Counted from the stretch's first letter, positions 1 through 12,400 are shown. The stretch is 64,000 nt of DNA from Voacanga thouarsii (GCA_026120185.1 JANUWF010001629.1:124001-188000); one strand, 5' to 3'. The notes: generated by a model from the letters alone, not told the origin. A program made the numbers and translations.

Positions 1-271
1 TTAAACCATATCGAAATGATGAGTTTATGCATTCAATGATTAAATCATTTTAGATGAGCATACATTCATATTCAAGTTTAAGTAAAAGAAAATCATATGC
101 AAGTTTTGTTTAAAGATTTGCATGTAAATTTCTCTCAAATCTTAGAGTACTCAGGTACTCTTATTTGCATAAATTTGAAATTAAAATAGTAAATAAAAAT
201 GAAACTCCTTAACATAGAAATTTATGAAAAGCAGTAAATAAATATCCAAATCATAACAGCCCTTAGTCCCT

Positions 272-727
272 CTAGTCCTCACCAGAATCTTCAAAGTCGG
301 CCTCATATAACCATCCCCTGGAATTCATAGTGAAGCCTATCCCAACCCCACTTGCAAACCCCTCCATTGGCTCTTTCTCAGGTTGCCTAGAACTCTCCCC
401 AGTCTCAACATGATTGGATTGAGGTATAAAGGAAGGTCTAGGTGGAGATTCATAATCCATCTCCCCCGGATCATCACTATCAGCTGACAAGTCAACTATG
501 GGACTAGAAGGGTGGGGAACATATGCCATATCAATCTCCTCATCTTCACTGTCTAAAACCAAATCTATCACAAGTATTGGGGGTGGCTCATTAATCCGGA
601 CCTCATTGTCACTACTATCTTCCAAGGAAATAATTGGCTGCAGTGCAGGTTGAGGCACTGGTAGGTCTTCCGGGTAGATAGGAATAGGAGGATGCCATTG
701 CCGACCTTTCCTTATGGTTCTAAGCAT
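272..727 (-). CDS. acidic accessory ORF in retrotransposon leader, 151 aa
   Basis: Intact 151-residue ORF between the primer binding site and the (unseen) gag of element E. The N terminus is basic (MLRTIRKGRQWHPP), followed by a proline-rich stretch with EDLPVPQP. The middle is rich in Asp, Glu and Ser (for example VLDSEDEEID and LSADSDDPGEMDYES), and the tail contains EGFASGVGIGF. There is no membrane segment, zinc knuckle or protease motif. Element D carries a homologue at 50111-50503 that is cut short by a stop but still shows the tail motif in the DNA after it, so the protein is conserved between two copies of the family. Its function is unknown. An unstructured acidic protein used by the element is one possibility, but I do not recognise a named domain. 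Confidence 0.6.
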   Translation of the reverse strand: MLRTIRKGRQWHPPIPIYPEDLPVPQPALQPIISLEDSSDNEVRINEPPPILVIDLVLDSEDEEIDMAYVPHPSSPIVDLSADSDDPGEMDYESPPRPSFIPQSNHVETGESSRQPEKEPMEGFASGVGIGFTMNSRGWLYEADFEDSGED

Positions 728-820
728 TCTAACTATCCTACATCATAAACAAGACATGATAGCTAAAATATTTACACTTAATAAGATAGAACATATACTA
801 TCAATATTTGCCTAAATCTA

Positions 821-833
821 GTCTCTGATACCA
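821..833 (-). other. primer binding site of element E
   Basis: On the minus strand TGGTATCAGAGAC lies two bases after the LTR end TGTTACA. It matches the usual plant PBS (TGGTATCAGAGCC) complementary to the initiator-Met tRNA 3' end except near its last bases. Confidence 0.8.
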
Positions 834-877
834 CTTGTAACACCCCACTACCCAGGCCCGACAGGGCCGGGGATGTC

Positions 878-2456
878 GAGAGGAAGTACCCTAGAGTCAA
901 TTTGTACTTATACTATTGTTGTTATGTTTTATATAATAATATGAGGCTTTTCTTTCCATGAATAGTGCATTTTATTTTGTGGTCATCAAGTACGTGACTT
1001 GATAGTAAAACTCAACAATGAATACAATGACTATTCTAAATCTATTCCTGATCGTTTATTATTATTGGAACAATAATAAATTAAGATTAGTATGTTTGTG
1101 ACTGGATGGCTATGTTTTACTGGTCATGAATATTTGTGATATCAAGTCAAAACATAATTAAATGTTAGAGAACATTGTATTGGACATGACCCACTATGAG
1201 AGTACTTCATGGAATATGTCATAAGTACTTTCTAGCCATAATAATATTAAAAGTCATTCGACCTAAATTCGTCATAGTTTCCTACTTGATAAATTGTGTA
1301 TTTTGACGTTGTCTAAAGTTGTCTTTAACCAGATAATAAATTAGACTACTGTTGGATATAGAATAAATCAAGGAGAGGAATATTATTGATTGTGAAGGAA
1401 TTTGTCCCTCTCAATTACGGGAGAGATATCCATGGGCCCCTTGATAAGTTAGACTATTAAAATTCTTGGCCATGCTCAAATATATCAATCTAAGATATTA
1501 ATATCATTTGTTTGAACAGTCTACTATGAAATCAAGAAATAATTGATTAAGCTTAATAAGGATGACGTGCTCCGTGCCTTATGCTTAATTTGGATATCGT
1601 GTGATAAAAGGACTAAATATAAAATTATGGTTTGGTTCACAGAGATCACCGATCTTCATTTAACCTGGATAGTTATTATGTTTTGCTAGAAACCGCTTAT
1701 AACTTGTGGGCCATTTAAATATGATTTAGGCACACTGCCAGTGTTAAATGAACCTATAGGGTCACACAATAAGCGAACTTGTTAGGTTATTTTTCTGGTA
1801 ATCAAATTCATGAATCTAAAAACATGTCTAAGTTAATCGAACTTAGAAAATCTACCAGATACAATGAATCTGGAAATATGTCCACATTCAATGTATCTGG
1901 ATGATGTCCAGATTATAAAAATCTGACTCGGTAAATTAATTAGTTAAATTACCAAGATAATGGCAGAATCTTATCATATCAGTTTTAATTTAATTTGAAT
2001 TTAAATTAAAATACAATAAGTATTATTAGGGTTGGACTCTAAGAGGTTCGGAGTGGGGTTTTAAGAAAACCCTAGCCGTCTTCTTAAGTGTGCCAATTCG
2101 GTTGAGAAGATTCGTGCCTCCATTCATCAGGAAAAAAAAAACCTCTCAAACCCCAGGCACTAGCACTCCCCGAGTAACGAGTGAGTTCGCGGTGTGTATC
2201 CGATAGAGGACGTTCGCATACTGCAGCGTCTGGTGATTATTCGGGTTGGACGTACAACAGCGCAATCAGAATCAAAGGATTTTGATTACAGCAAACAGAG
2301 GTAATCCTGCAAACCTACGATCTTCTTAATCATTTACTTAGATCTTTGGAAGGGATTCGTGGATGTTTTCCGCGTTATGTGTTATTCATTTGTGTTTTTT
2401 ATTGTAGTTGTGGATTATTTTGAGTAGTGCATAGCATGACCCGTTTTATCCCAATA
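878..2456 (+). repeat. 5' LTR of Copia-1
   Basis: About 1.58 kb that aligns over most of its length with the solo LTR at 43138-44595. The right border is set where CCCAATA at 2450-2456 precedes a poor PBS-like stretch (TGATTGGCAGG). This border is uncertain because the last 90 bases do not match the solo copy, which ends in CCCAACA. Confidence 0.65.
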
Positions 2457-2556
2457 TGATTGGCAGGTTTCATTCTGATTGTTTTAAGATGTATTTTTTA
2501 AATACGGCCTGCGTGTCATTTTTCATTGTTGTAAAATTGTACTGCTTTCCTGGAAT

Positions 2557-2817
2557 ATGAATTATTTTAATTTTACTATCCAATGTAAAAGAAGATGGCG
2601 GCCAACATTTACAACTAAGGAGGAGTTTGCTCAAGGCATTAGAGAATACTTAAGGAGTTCATATACCAAGATTGACCACCTTAATCTTCACTTTGCTCAT
2701 GATGATCAACATAGGTTATGGGCCATGCTATGTCACTTTTATTTATGTCTTGCATACATATTTGATATGTTTATTTCATGCTTACTACAATCAAATTTTT
2801 ATTTAAAAAAAAAATAA
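2557..2817 (+). other. unrecognised 86-codon open frame in the Copia-1 leader
   Basis: An open frame between the LTR and gag of Copia-1. The first two-thirds read like real protein (TTKEEFAQGIREYLRSS, then HDDQHRLWAMLCHF), while the end is hydrophobic and finishes in a poly-lysine run coded by poly-A. I recognise no domain. It could be a captured host exon fragment, a remnant of another element, or chance. Confidence 0.25.
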
Positions 2818-3238
2818 GTGTTAAATGCCTTCCAAAATCAAACACTTGTTATTACTTAGATCATCATATGGTCATTCCTGCCAAAGTAGGATGCTTTTGA
2901 TTATCTAAGTGAGACAAGATGGAAAATAGTTTTCCATATGTTTGATATGGTTTGACTTAACTGGGCTATCAAAATGGTTTTGGGCCTAGGGCATTATATG
3001 AGATAAGTTAGCCGGGACATTTGATGCATATCTCACTTAAAATTTAAGTTTTGTTTAATTATAAGATTAAAGCCAAAGCTTACTTATGATTAAAATAAAA
3101 TATTTATGAAAAAAAAAATATTTTTTTCCCCACTACGAAACATCAAAATGTTGAAGTTTCAAAAGTTTAAATGCTTTTAGTGGGAGTTTTTCTTTAAAGC
3201 CTCAAAATTAATTACTTTGCATATTTTGTATGTAGGTA

Positions 3239-4531
3239 ATGGCAACAAACAGTTGGAATAATTCATTGCAATCTGTGCTTGAGAAAGACAAGTTTAGTGG
3301 GACTAACTTTTTTGATTGGGCACGAAACTTAAGAATTGTTCTTAAGCAAGAAAAAAGACTCTATGTTCTTGAAAATTCTATTCCCCCTGCTCCAGCAAAT
3401 AACGCCTCAAAAACTGAAAAAGATAATTATAGTAAGCATAAAGATGACACCAACAATGTTACTTGCCTCATGCTAGCAACCATGAACTCTAAACTTCAAA
3501 AACAGTTTGAAGAAGCAGAGGCATATGACATGATTGTGTATCTCAAGGAAATGTTCCAAGAGCAAGCACGACAAGAGATATTTGAAACTCACAAGGTGTT
3601 AAATACATGTAAGATGGTTTCTGGCACCTCGGTAAGTGCTCGTGTCCTTAAAATGAAGGGCTATCTTGATCATCTTGATAAGATTGGTGCTCCTGTTAAT
3701 CATGACATGGCCACAGATTTGATCTTGGGCTCATTACCTCCTGAGTATGACCAGTTTGTCATGAATTTTAACATGCATAATATGGAGAAATTCATTACTG
3801 AATTGCAAGGGATGCTAAAGCAAGCTGAACTGAACATTAAGAAAAATACTCCTAGTGTTCTAATGGTTCAAAAATGGAAAGGAAAAAGGAACAACCAAAA
3901 GGGCAAAGTCATGGCTAGTAAGGACAAGGCAAAGTCCAAGTTCAAGCCCAAACCTAATGCCAAGACACCAAAGGAGGGAGCTTGCCACCATTGTGGAGAA
4001 CAAGGACATTGATTAAGGAATTGCAAGCTCTATTTGGAAGTAAAGAAAAAGAAGGATAGTGAGACTGCCGCTTCAAGTATTTATATTATAGAAATTAATT
4101 TGTCTACTTCTGATTCATGGGTTTTGGATACCGGTTGTAGATCTCACATTTGTGCAAATGTGCAGGGTCTAAAAAGGAGTAGAGCCTTGGCAAAAGGCAA
4201 GGTGGACCTACAAGTTGTGAATGGAGCAAAAGTTGCTACTGTAGCTGTAGGAAATTTTGAATTAATTTTGCCCAGTGGACTTGTTTTAGAACTAAATGAT
4301 TGTTTTTATGTTCCTGCTATAAGTAGGAATATTATTTCAGTTTCTTGTTTGGATTTAGAAGGTTTTGAATTTGTTATTAGGAATAACATTTGCTCCATTA
4401 ATAAAAATGACATTTTTTATGGAGATGCCTCATTATCAAATGGGCTCTATATTCTCAATCTTCGTGGATCTTCAAACAAATCTATCTATAATATTAATAT
4501 TAAGAGATTGAAATCCAATGATTTAAATTAA
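3239..4531 (+). pseudogene. Copia-1 gag and protease (one in-frame stop)
   Basis: Gag starts at the ATG at 3239 and carries the copia gag (UBN2-type) pattern, with DKFSGTNFFDWARNLRIVLK near the N terminus, then a Lys-rich segment and a CCHC zinc knuckle (CHHCGEQGH). The codon after the knuckle His, normally Trp, is TGA (4010-4012). The frame then continues unchanged through the last knuckle Cys into the retropepsin motif WVLDTGCRSHIC (about residues 295-306, catalytic Asp in DTG) and the following conserved block (FYVPAISRNIISVSCLDLEG). The frame ends in a TAA at 4529, just before the integrase HHCC region. The start is favoured by position and by similarity to other copia gags. Confidence 0.8.
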
Positions 4532-7255
4532 TCTTACTTCTGGCATTGTCGTCTGGGCCATGTAAATGAGAAACGCATAACAAGGCTTCATAATGATGGG
4601 CTTCTAAATTCATTCGATTTACGATTTAGAATCTTACGAAACATGTGATTCTTGTTTATTAGGCCAAATGACTAAAGCGCCTTTCAAGAGTCAAAATGAA
4701 TGGGCAACTGATTTATTGGGCCTAATACATACTGATGTATGTGGAACAATGAATTCACATGCTAGAGGAGGATTTCAGTACTTCATTACATTTACAGATG
4801 ATTTCAGCAGATATGGCTACCTGTATCTGATGAAACACAAATCTGAATCATTCTAGAAATTCAAAGAATTTCAAAATGAAGTACAAAATCAGCTTGGCAA
4901 AAGTATCAAAACACTTCGATTAGATCGAGGTGGTGAATACTTAAGTCACAAGTTTGACGACCATCTTAAAAATTGTGGAATTATTTCCCAATTAACTCCA
5001 CCTGGAACACTTCAATGGAATGCTGTATTTGAAAGGAGAAATCGGACTTTATTATATATGGTTCGATCAATGATGAGTCAAACTGATCTTCCAATCTCCT
5101 TTTGGGGTTATGCCCTAGAGACTGCTGCATTCATACTAAATCGAGTTCCATCTAAATCGGTTCAGAAAATGCCATATGAGATATGGATTGGGAGACAACC
5201 TAGTTTGTCATTTCTCAAGATTTGGGGTTGTGAAGTTTATGTAAAGCATTTTTTATCTGATAAACTTGCACCTAAATCGGATAAATACATATTTGTGGGG
5301 TATCCTAAAGAAACTAAAGGATATCAATTTTATCTCCCAAAGGAAAATAGAGTAATTGTTGCTCAAAATGGATTCTTTCTTGAAAAGGAATTTATTTCCA
5401 AAAGAATCAGTGGGAGTAAAGTACATCTTGATGAGATTCAAGAGCCACAATTAGTACCTGAACCGAATAATGAACCTCGATTAGATGGCTCACAAGTTCA
5501 AGATGAGCCTACTTCTATAGAATAAGGACCTCGAAGATCTGATAGGGTTCGTCAACAACTTTAGAGATATGGATTCCTCATCACTAACGATCACAATGTG
5601 GAGCTTATGGTTAATGATGAGCCCACTCCCTATCTAGAAGCCATTAAGAGTTCTGACTCTGGAAAATGGTTAGAGGCTATAAAGTCTGAGATATAATCCA
5701 TGTATGATAACCAAGTCTGGACTTTGGTTAATCCACCTAAAGGTTTAAAAACCATTGGGTGTAAATGGGTTTTCAAAAAGAAAACAGACATGGAGGGAAA
5801 TATGATACTTACAAAGCACGACTGGTAGCAAAAGGTTATAGACAAACTCATGGTATAGACTATGATGAAACCTTTTCACCAGTTGTAATGCTTAAATCTA
5901 TCAGAATTCTTCTTGCCATAGCAGCATATTATGATAATGAAATTTGGCAAATGGATGTCAAAACCACGTTTCTCAATGGAAACTTACTCGAGGATATGTA
6001 CATCACACAACCAGAGGGTTTTAATGACCCTTTGAATTCTAATAAAGTGTGCAAGCTTCAAAGATTCATTTATGAATTGAAGCAAGCATCTCGAAGCTGG
6101 AATCTTCATTTTGATGAAGCAATTAAAGAATTTAACTTTATCAAAAATGAAGATGATCCTTGTATCTATAAGAAAACAAGTGGGAATGCAATAGTCTTTT
6201 TGGTGCTTTATGTTGATGACAACAAACTCATTGGAAACGACATCCCAACTCTACAAAGTGTAAAGACATGGTTGGGAAATTGTTTCTCAATGAAAGACTT
6301 AGGTGAAGCTGCCTATATTCTAGGTATAAGGATCTATAGAGATAAATCTAGAAAGCTAATTGGACTAAGTCAAAGTGCATACATTGACAAGGTACTGAAA
6401 AAGTTCAGTATGCAAGACTCTAAGAGAGGATTCTTGCCAATGTCACATGGCATTAAGCTCAACAAAACTCAAAGTCCTTCTACGAAGGATGAAGAAGAAC
6501 GCATGAACAAGATACCATATGCTTCCGCTATAGGGTCTATCATGTATGCCATGTTATGTACTCGACCCGATGTGTCATATGCATTGAGCATGATAAGTAG
6601 GTTCCAGTCAAACCCTGGAGAGGCACACTGGACTACTGTCAAGAACATACTGAAGTACTTAAGAAGAACTAAAGATATGTTCTTAGTTTATGGAGGACAA
6701 GAAGGCGAACTAGTTGTAAATGGTTACAATGATGCTAGTTTTCAGTCCGACATTGATGATTACAGATTGCAATCAAGTTTTCTATTTTGTTTGAATGGAG
6801 GTGTTATAAGCTGAAAAAGTTCAAAGCAAGACATCGTGGCCGATTCTACTACAGAAGCTGAGTATGTAGCTGCCTCAGCTATAGCTAAAGAAGCAGTTTG
6901 GATTAAAAAGTTCATTATAGAACTAGATGTAGTTCCTAGTATTGTGAACCCAGTGGATCTCTATTGTGACAACAATGGAGCCATTGCACAAGCTAAGGAA
7001 CTAAGATCACATCAGCGATCCAAACATATACTTAGACGTTTTCATCTCATTCGAGAAATTGTTGATAGAGGATATGTCAAAGTATGCAAGGTATCAAATG
7101 ATGACAATGTTACAGATCCACTGACAAAGCCTCTCTCATCGTCTAAACATGATAGTCATACCAGATCAATGGGATTACGGCTTATCCCAAATTTAAAAAG
7201 AAACACAATCTTCCATATTACACTTATTGACGGTTTCAGGCTAGTATATAACTAA
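4532..7255 (+). pseudogene. Copia-1 integrase, reverse transcriptase and RNase H, broken frames
   Basis: The integrase begins with FWHCRLGHVN and a CDSCLLGQ zinc half. Its core has the three acidic residues in HTDVCG (about 4725), RLDRGGEY (about 4920) and FERRNRTL (about 5030). Stops fall at 4856, 5523, about 5562 and about 5694, and a frame change lies near 5800. Reverse transcriptase (5765-6814) keeps the DVKTTFLNG motif, where the usual Ala after DVK is Thr, and YVDDNKLI with both catalytic Asp. RNase H runs from 6836 (ADSTTEAEYVAAS, then DLYCDNNGAIA and KHILRRFHLIRE) to a stop at 7255. It is separated from RT by a TGA at 6812-6814. The domain order INT-RT-RH fixes the superfamily as copia. 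Confidence 0.85.
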
Positions 7256-7283
7256 GATAATGACAAAATGTATCCGTCTTCGC

Positions 7284-7289
7284 TTTATT
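7284..7289 (-). terminator. putative FAH polyadenylation signal AATAAA
   Basis: AATAAA on the minus strand, 68 bases past the FAH stop codon. Cleavage 10-30 bases further on would fall at about 7255-7275, almost on the end of Copia-1. Confidence 0.5.
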
Positions 7290-7356
7290 CTGTTGTAGAA
7301 ATTACTTCGCAAGAGAAGATCTCAAAGTTTCTTATCTTCATCTGTATCAGGTTGTT

Positions 7357-7476
7357 TCAACTACAACATTTGTCCACTGGTTTGGCCGGAAGAGTTCCAA
7401 ACACACAGTCCCAAAAGGTTGAAGTGATTCCAAATCCCATGTCTTGAACCTTGAAGTGATGGTGCATGTGGTATCT
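7357..7476 (-). CDS. FAH1: FAH exon 6 (residues 199-237 and stop)
   Basis: 120 bp after an acceptor TTTTCCAG, 5.1 kb from exon 5. Codes RYHMHHHFKVQDMGFGITST, then FWDCVFGTLP and a short tail ending in TGA (7359-7357). It supplies the fourth His cluster, without which the enzyme would be inactive. Confidence 0.92.
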   Translation of the reverse strand, partial: RYHMHHHFKVQDMGFGITSTFWDCVFGTLPAKPVDKCCS

Positions 7477-9383
7477 CTGGAAAATGAAAAATAATGTTTA
7501 TGTTTGCTGCCTTCGATTCCAAATCCCTCAATTCCAGAAACCTAACTCAATATATGGTACTAAAAGTTAAGAATTGCGATTTCGTTAATTCCATAAAATT
7601 TGTTCTAGTTACATACGCTGTTATATATGAATACATTATTTGCACACAGTGTTATAAAGATAATTGTACACTGGTATATAAAATTTCACACGGAGTTATT
7701 AGCAAAATTCATCTTGAAAATATTTAATTTGTCAAAAAAAATCTTAATCCTTTTCAACTTTTTCAATACTTAATATTAAAAAAAAAAAAAAAGTTGTTCT
7801 AACCACTAGATGGAGTCTAACAACTTTATTCATGTGCTGACTCAATACATTATTTTTTAGAGATAAATTTGTTATTTTATGTTTATTTACTCTACAACCA
7901 ACCTCCATTCTTCTCTCAATTGCCCTTAGAAATGGAAAAGGAAAGAGGTTTGCCCCTGAAAAATACCACACGTAATTGACACGCGATAAAAATCACGGAA
8001 ATTTTCACGGAAGTGGTGATTGGGACAAAAGAATTAAAAAAATATAATGTAGCAATTGAAAAAATTGAAGCAAAACACATTTAAAATTATTTTACAAAAT
8101 AATTTAAGAATGAATTTTGCTGATTATTCAATTTCACACTCATATATACACTCTACTCGAACATTAAAATTTTCACGCACATTTTTGCGCATACAACGCA
8201 TGCTCATGCATTGTCAGCAAACTTTCATATATCCGTTCTACCATGCATTTACATTCAGTGGTATGGAGCTTTTAGGAATTATCTTAATGACCTAATGCCC
8301 CTTACCTGGTAGAAGGCTCCCTTAGGTACCCAACATATTGCATTAAATTTTTTTTAACAAAATATGCACAAGGTCCATATTATAAATATTGTCCAATTAA
8401 AAAAATTCACACAAAAAAGAGTCCATTCTTCAGTATTAAAAAAAACCTGCAAAAAAGGTTTTTAGTACAGAAAAAAAAAGCGCAAAAAAAAAAAAAAACA
8501 CACTATCAACTTGTTCGCTTTCTTTTATCTTTTGTTCTTGAAAAGACATTTATTCTTCAAAAGAGAAATGACGTAAAAAAAAAGAAAAAAAAGATAGTAC
8601 ATTGCATGGAGCCAGAGGAATTTTCACTCCGTTTATATCTTAGACCCCCATCAATTTGCACTTTCTCACTCACAGACATTTACACACAATGCCAACGCTT
8701 TCTCTTTCTCTCTCTTACACACGGACATAATGTATATGCACTCTTCCTACACATAGAAACTTAATTTCTGACCCACATTTATACACGCTTACAAGCCCCA
8801 CCTTCCCTCTCTATCTCTCTCAAAATACCTCAACACAGAATTTTGCACGTACGTAGATATATAGAATTTTTCACATGCAATGCTAATGATTACACACACC
8901 ATTCACACTATTTTTCACGCACAAACTTTAAAACACTTTCTTATATATCATCCATGTATGCATGTAGTATGATTAGGCTTATCAATTGGGACCACACAAC
9001 CAGAGTAGAATTGGAAAAACTTTATAGTGGACATAACCTGACATTGAATTTGGAAAAATTTTATAAGGGTATACGTGTATAGTTCCTGTGCACCTATTTT
9101 TTAAAATATGACTCTACTTACCCTTTTAAGAGTGTTTAAGAATGTATCAGTATAGATGATTGGATGAATGATTGTTTATTAATGTACATTGAGAAAGATA
9201 TATTTAATGATATCAATAATAAACTGATCATCATTCAATAATTTCAAAAAATGAGATTACACAGAGAATAATTATAAAATATAAAAAATTTTAATTACAA
9301 CCATAGTAGTTTTTTATATTTTATGTATGTCAAGGTACTTTAATTTATTAACATTTTAGATTTTTATGATTATTTTTACATTA

Positions 9384-9423
<40 letters not shown>

Positions 9424-12400
9424 TATGGACACACATAACATAAACATTACTAAATACCAAACTGATATCTTGATTGTCTATCTTTTCTTTTTGAATTTTA
9501 AATTTGTATTAGAAGATAATGTTTATTTAGGATAGTCCCAACTCAAATCCTCTTTTAGGCTTGAGTTCGGGCCTAATCGTTGTCTGCTTTAATTGGGCGG
9601 AGTCACTGTTCCTTTAAATTGGACAAGTCCCGGGTTTGATCAATCCTGACTCATGCAGTTGGATTAATAAGACTAATTATGATTTAAAAAAGAGAAAAAG
9701 GTATGTATTTAAGATAATTTTATATTTGCATTTCTATTTCCATTTTCAATGATTTGCTTTTTGGTCATTCAAATAAAGGAATTCAAATATTTAGAATTAT
9801 GATTTTTAGAATTCTAGTGATAAAAATCGTTTTAGCTCAAGAATTGATATATATCTCAGGTAAACATGGCCCCCATCGGAATAAAAAAATTTCTTTTTTC
9901 TGACAAGTTTAATTTCTTATTTGGACTTCAAAGAGTAGTTGAACAATAATAAAGTAAAGGGCAAGTTACCATTTACTACCTTATACTTTTACTACCTTAA
10001 GGTTTTAAAGTCTACCATTTACTCTCTTCAACTTTGGACTAAAATATGAAGCAATTAATTTATTTTAAAATTATTTCTATTGACTCCTATTAAAATTTTC
10101 TATATAACATGACCACTACGCACTATTTAAGTATCAATTTTATGAGCATAAATTGCTATAAACTAAAATTTTCCAGTAGTAAATAATTATATTATATTTT
10201 TTTAATTTTATCTATAGAAATATAATAAAAATTAATTAAGACTATACATTTTTATTTAAATAATTATTTTAAAATTAAAATATGACAAATGTAATACTAT
10301 TATGTGAGTTTCATTGATAATTTGTTAAGGTAACATGTTCAAATAAAAATAGTTAAAATCATGTTTAAACATTCATATTTTTTTCTTTATTATATATCAA
10401 CATAAAAGTTCATTCTATTTTTTTCTATTGCATCAATAATATTTTATTTTTATTATTTACTTAATAATGTACCTATAAAAACTCAAATTATGATTAAAAA
10501 TGATAAATTATGTATTTAATAATATATATATATATATATATTAATATTATGTGTGTACTCTTAATCATAATTTGAGTTTTTATAGGTACATTATTAAGTA
10601 AATGAGAATATATTCTCATTTGTTATTATATGAATCTATAGATGATTTATTTTTTTTATATACTTTTTCATTATTCATACGTGGAAAACATTTGTTTAAG
10701 TAATTTTTTTTCTAAAGGATAGAAAAGAAAATTAATAATTTATTTACTAAAAAGCAAAAATAGTGGAAGTCGGTATAAAGCTTTAAAGAAAAGAATGTTT
10801 CTAGTATAAAAAAAACTTCAAGAGATGTCAAATGCAAATAATTTTAGAATTAATTAATGGCTTTATCATTTAGTCTAAAGTTAAAGAGAGTAAAAAATAA
10901 GCGTTGAAATTTGAGATACTATAAAGTAGACATGCTATTGTATAAGGTACTAAAAAGTAGTTTATCTAAGAAAAATCATAAAGAAAAAAAAAAAGGCAAT
11001 TGTAACATTCTATCAAGTTTGTAGATATATATTTTAAAAAAAAAAACTACAATAGTGGTTGCATTCAAAATAATTAACTGGGAAAATGATAACATGTCGA
11101 AAATTCTCGTGGATGTAACCCTAAACTTTGGAGACACATTATTTTAAAATTTTAAAGCAATTTGTTTGTAAGTGGTGTGCAATAAATGAAAACTATAGGA
11201 AACACCTGAATCGTTCAATCCAAGAAGAACCAAGCAATTATATAGCCTAACGATGAAAAATCCGGGCAAACTAAAGATATTCTTTGGTTTTAATTTCTAT
11301 TTGGAAACCAAATCGGATTAAAAAAAAAAAAAAAGATAATGTTTAAGTATGTGTTTTTGTTGATGTTATCTATATAATGAATGACATAATAATCTTAACA
11401 GCAATAGTTATAAACTTTGACTAAGTCACTATTTAGTAATGATTTAATTCCAAAAGGAAAAGTCTAAACACTTTTAAATGTTTGATACACTTTTTTTTTT
11501 TACAAATTTATTTAATTATAATTTTGGAATTATATTTATGCAAAATTTTTAATTATTAAAGACTTGAAAATATTGTATTGTTAAATAATTGGATTAGTAA
11601 TAAGTAGTTTATGGTTTATTATAATCTATATAGCAATAAGCTTGATACCACTTAACGCACAAAAAAAAAAAAAAAAATCCAAACTAAACTATTTGAAGGT
11701 AAAGAAAATAGAATGGATTCACATTTTGAATGGTAATAAATGATTAAAATTGAACCAGCCAGCTCCATGCACATCCCCAGTGTCTATGACGATTTTTTTT
11801 TTTTTCCAAATAATACTATGTTTGTATATGATTTAGTTTACTTGTAAAGGTAGTCCCCCCCCCCCCCTCTTTTCTTTTTTATTTTCCTCCTTAAATTAGG
11901 CTCTTCTCTCGAAGGACATTTCTAACCTCAATTTTGCAAAATACATGCTCGAAAGTGGACAAAAGTTTCTGACTATGAGTAAAGCCATTCCATTCTAGCT
12001 ACCAAGGCTGCTGCAAAAGTGTAATGAATGACATTATTTAAAATAATTCGAAATTTTAATTCCAAAAAAAATTTTAAGATCCATTGCACATTTAGTTGGA
12101 ATTGAAAACATCCATAAAAGATAAATAGTAAACTTCAAAAATACACTCCAAACCCTTTAAAACATTATACTGTACAATTGTCTTAACAAACTTAATTTCT
12201 ATTTTAAAAAATTAATTTTATGACTCTCTCACTTTTCAATATTGATATCAGTATGATGTTTCATCAAAACATCTTGAAGTTCGTATTAATTAACTTTGAA
12301 AAAAACTAAAAAAGTAATAGGTAATACATTAATAAAATATTATGTTAATATCTCACTATAAATTCATATAATAATTTCCCATTTAAAATCATTCACTGGC

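Larger units (their letters stand above)
1..877 (-). mobile_element. Tekay-like gypsy element, leader region and LTR end (element E, partial)
   Basis: Read on the minus strand, this is the start of a gypsy retrotransposon. About 42 bp of the 5' LTR end (836-877, finishing in GGGGTGTTACA) are followed by an initiator-Met tRNA primer binding site and then an acidic ORF. The same order and closely similar sequence occur at 49970-50640 in element D, so both belong to one family. The rest of the LTR is missing because the sequence switches at about 877 to the LTR of Copia-1. Gag and pol would lie beyond position 1, outside the window. The family assignment to Tekay chromoviruses is inferred from the gag of element D. 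Confidence 0.75.
878..7255 (+). mobile_element. Copia-1: Ty1/copia retrotransposon, decayed, 3' LTR missing
   Basis: A 5' LTR (878 to about 2456) is followed by a leader, then gag, protease, integrase, reverse transcriptase and RNase H in the order typical of Ty1/copia. The LTR is recognised because a copy of it stands alone as a solo LTR at 43138-44595. Its first few bases differ from that copy, and the flank is the broken LTR of element E, so the left border may have been rearranged. No second LTR follows RNase H: by about 7255 the sequence has passed into the 3' end of the FAH gene. The body carries several stops and frame changes and is not expected to be autonomous. Confidence 0.85.
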
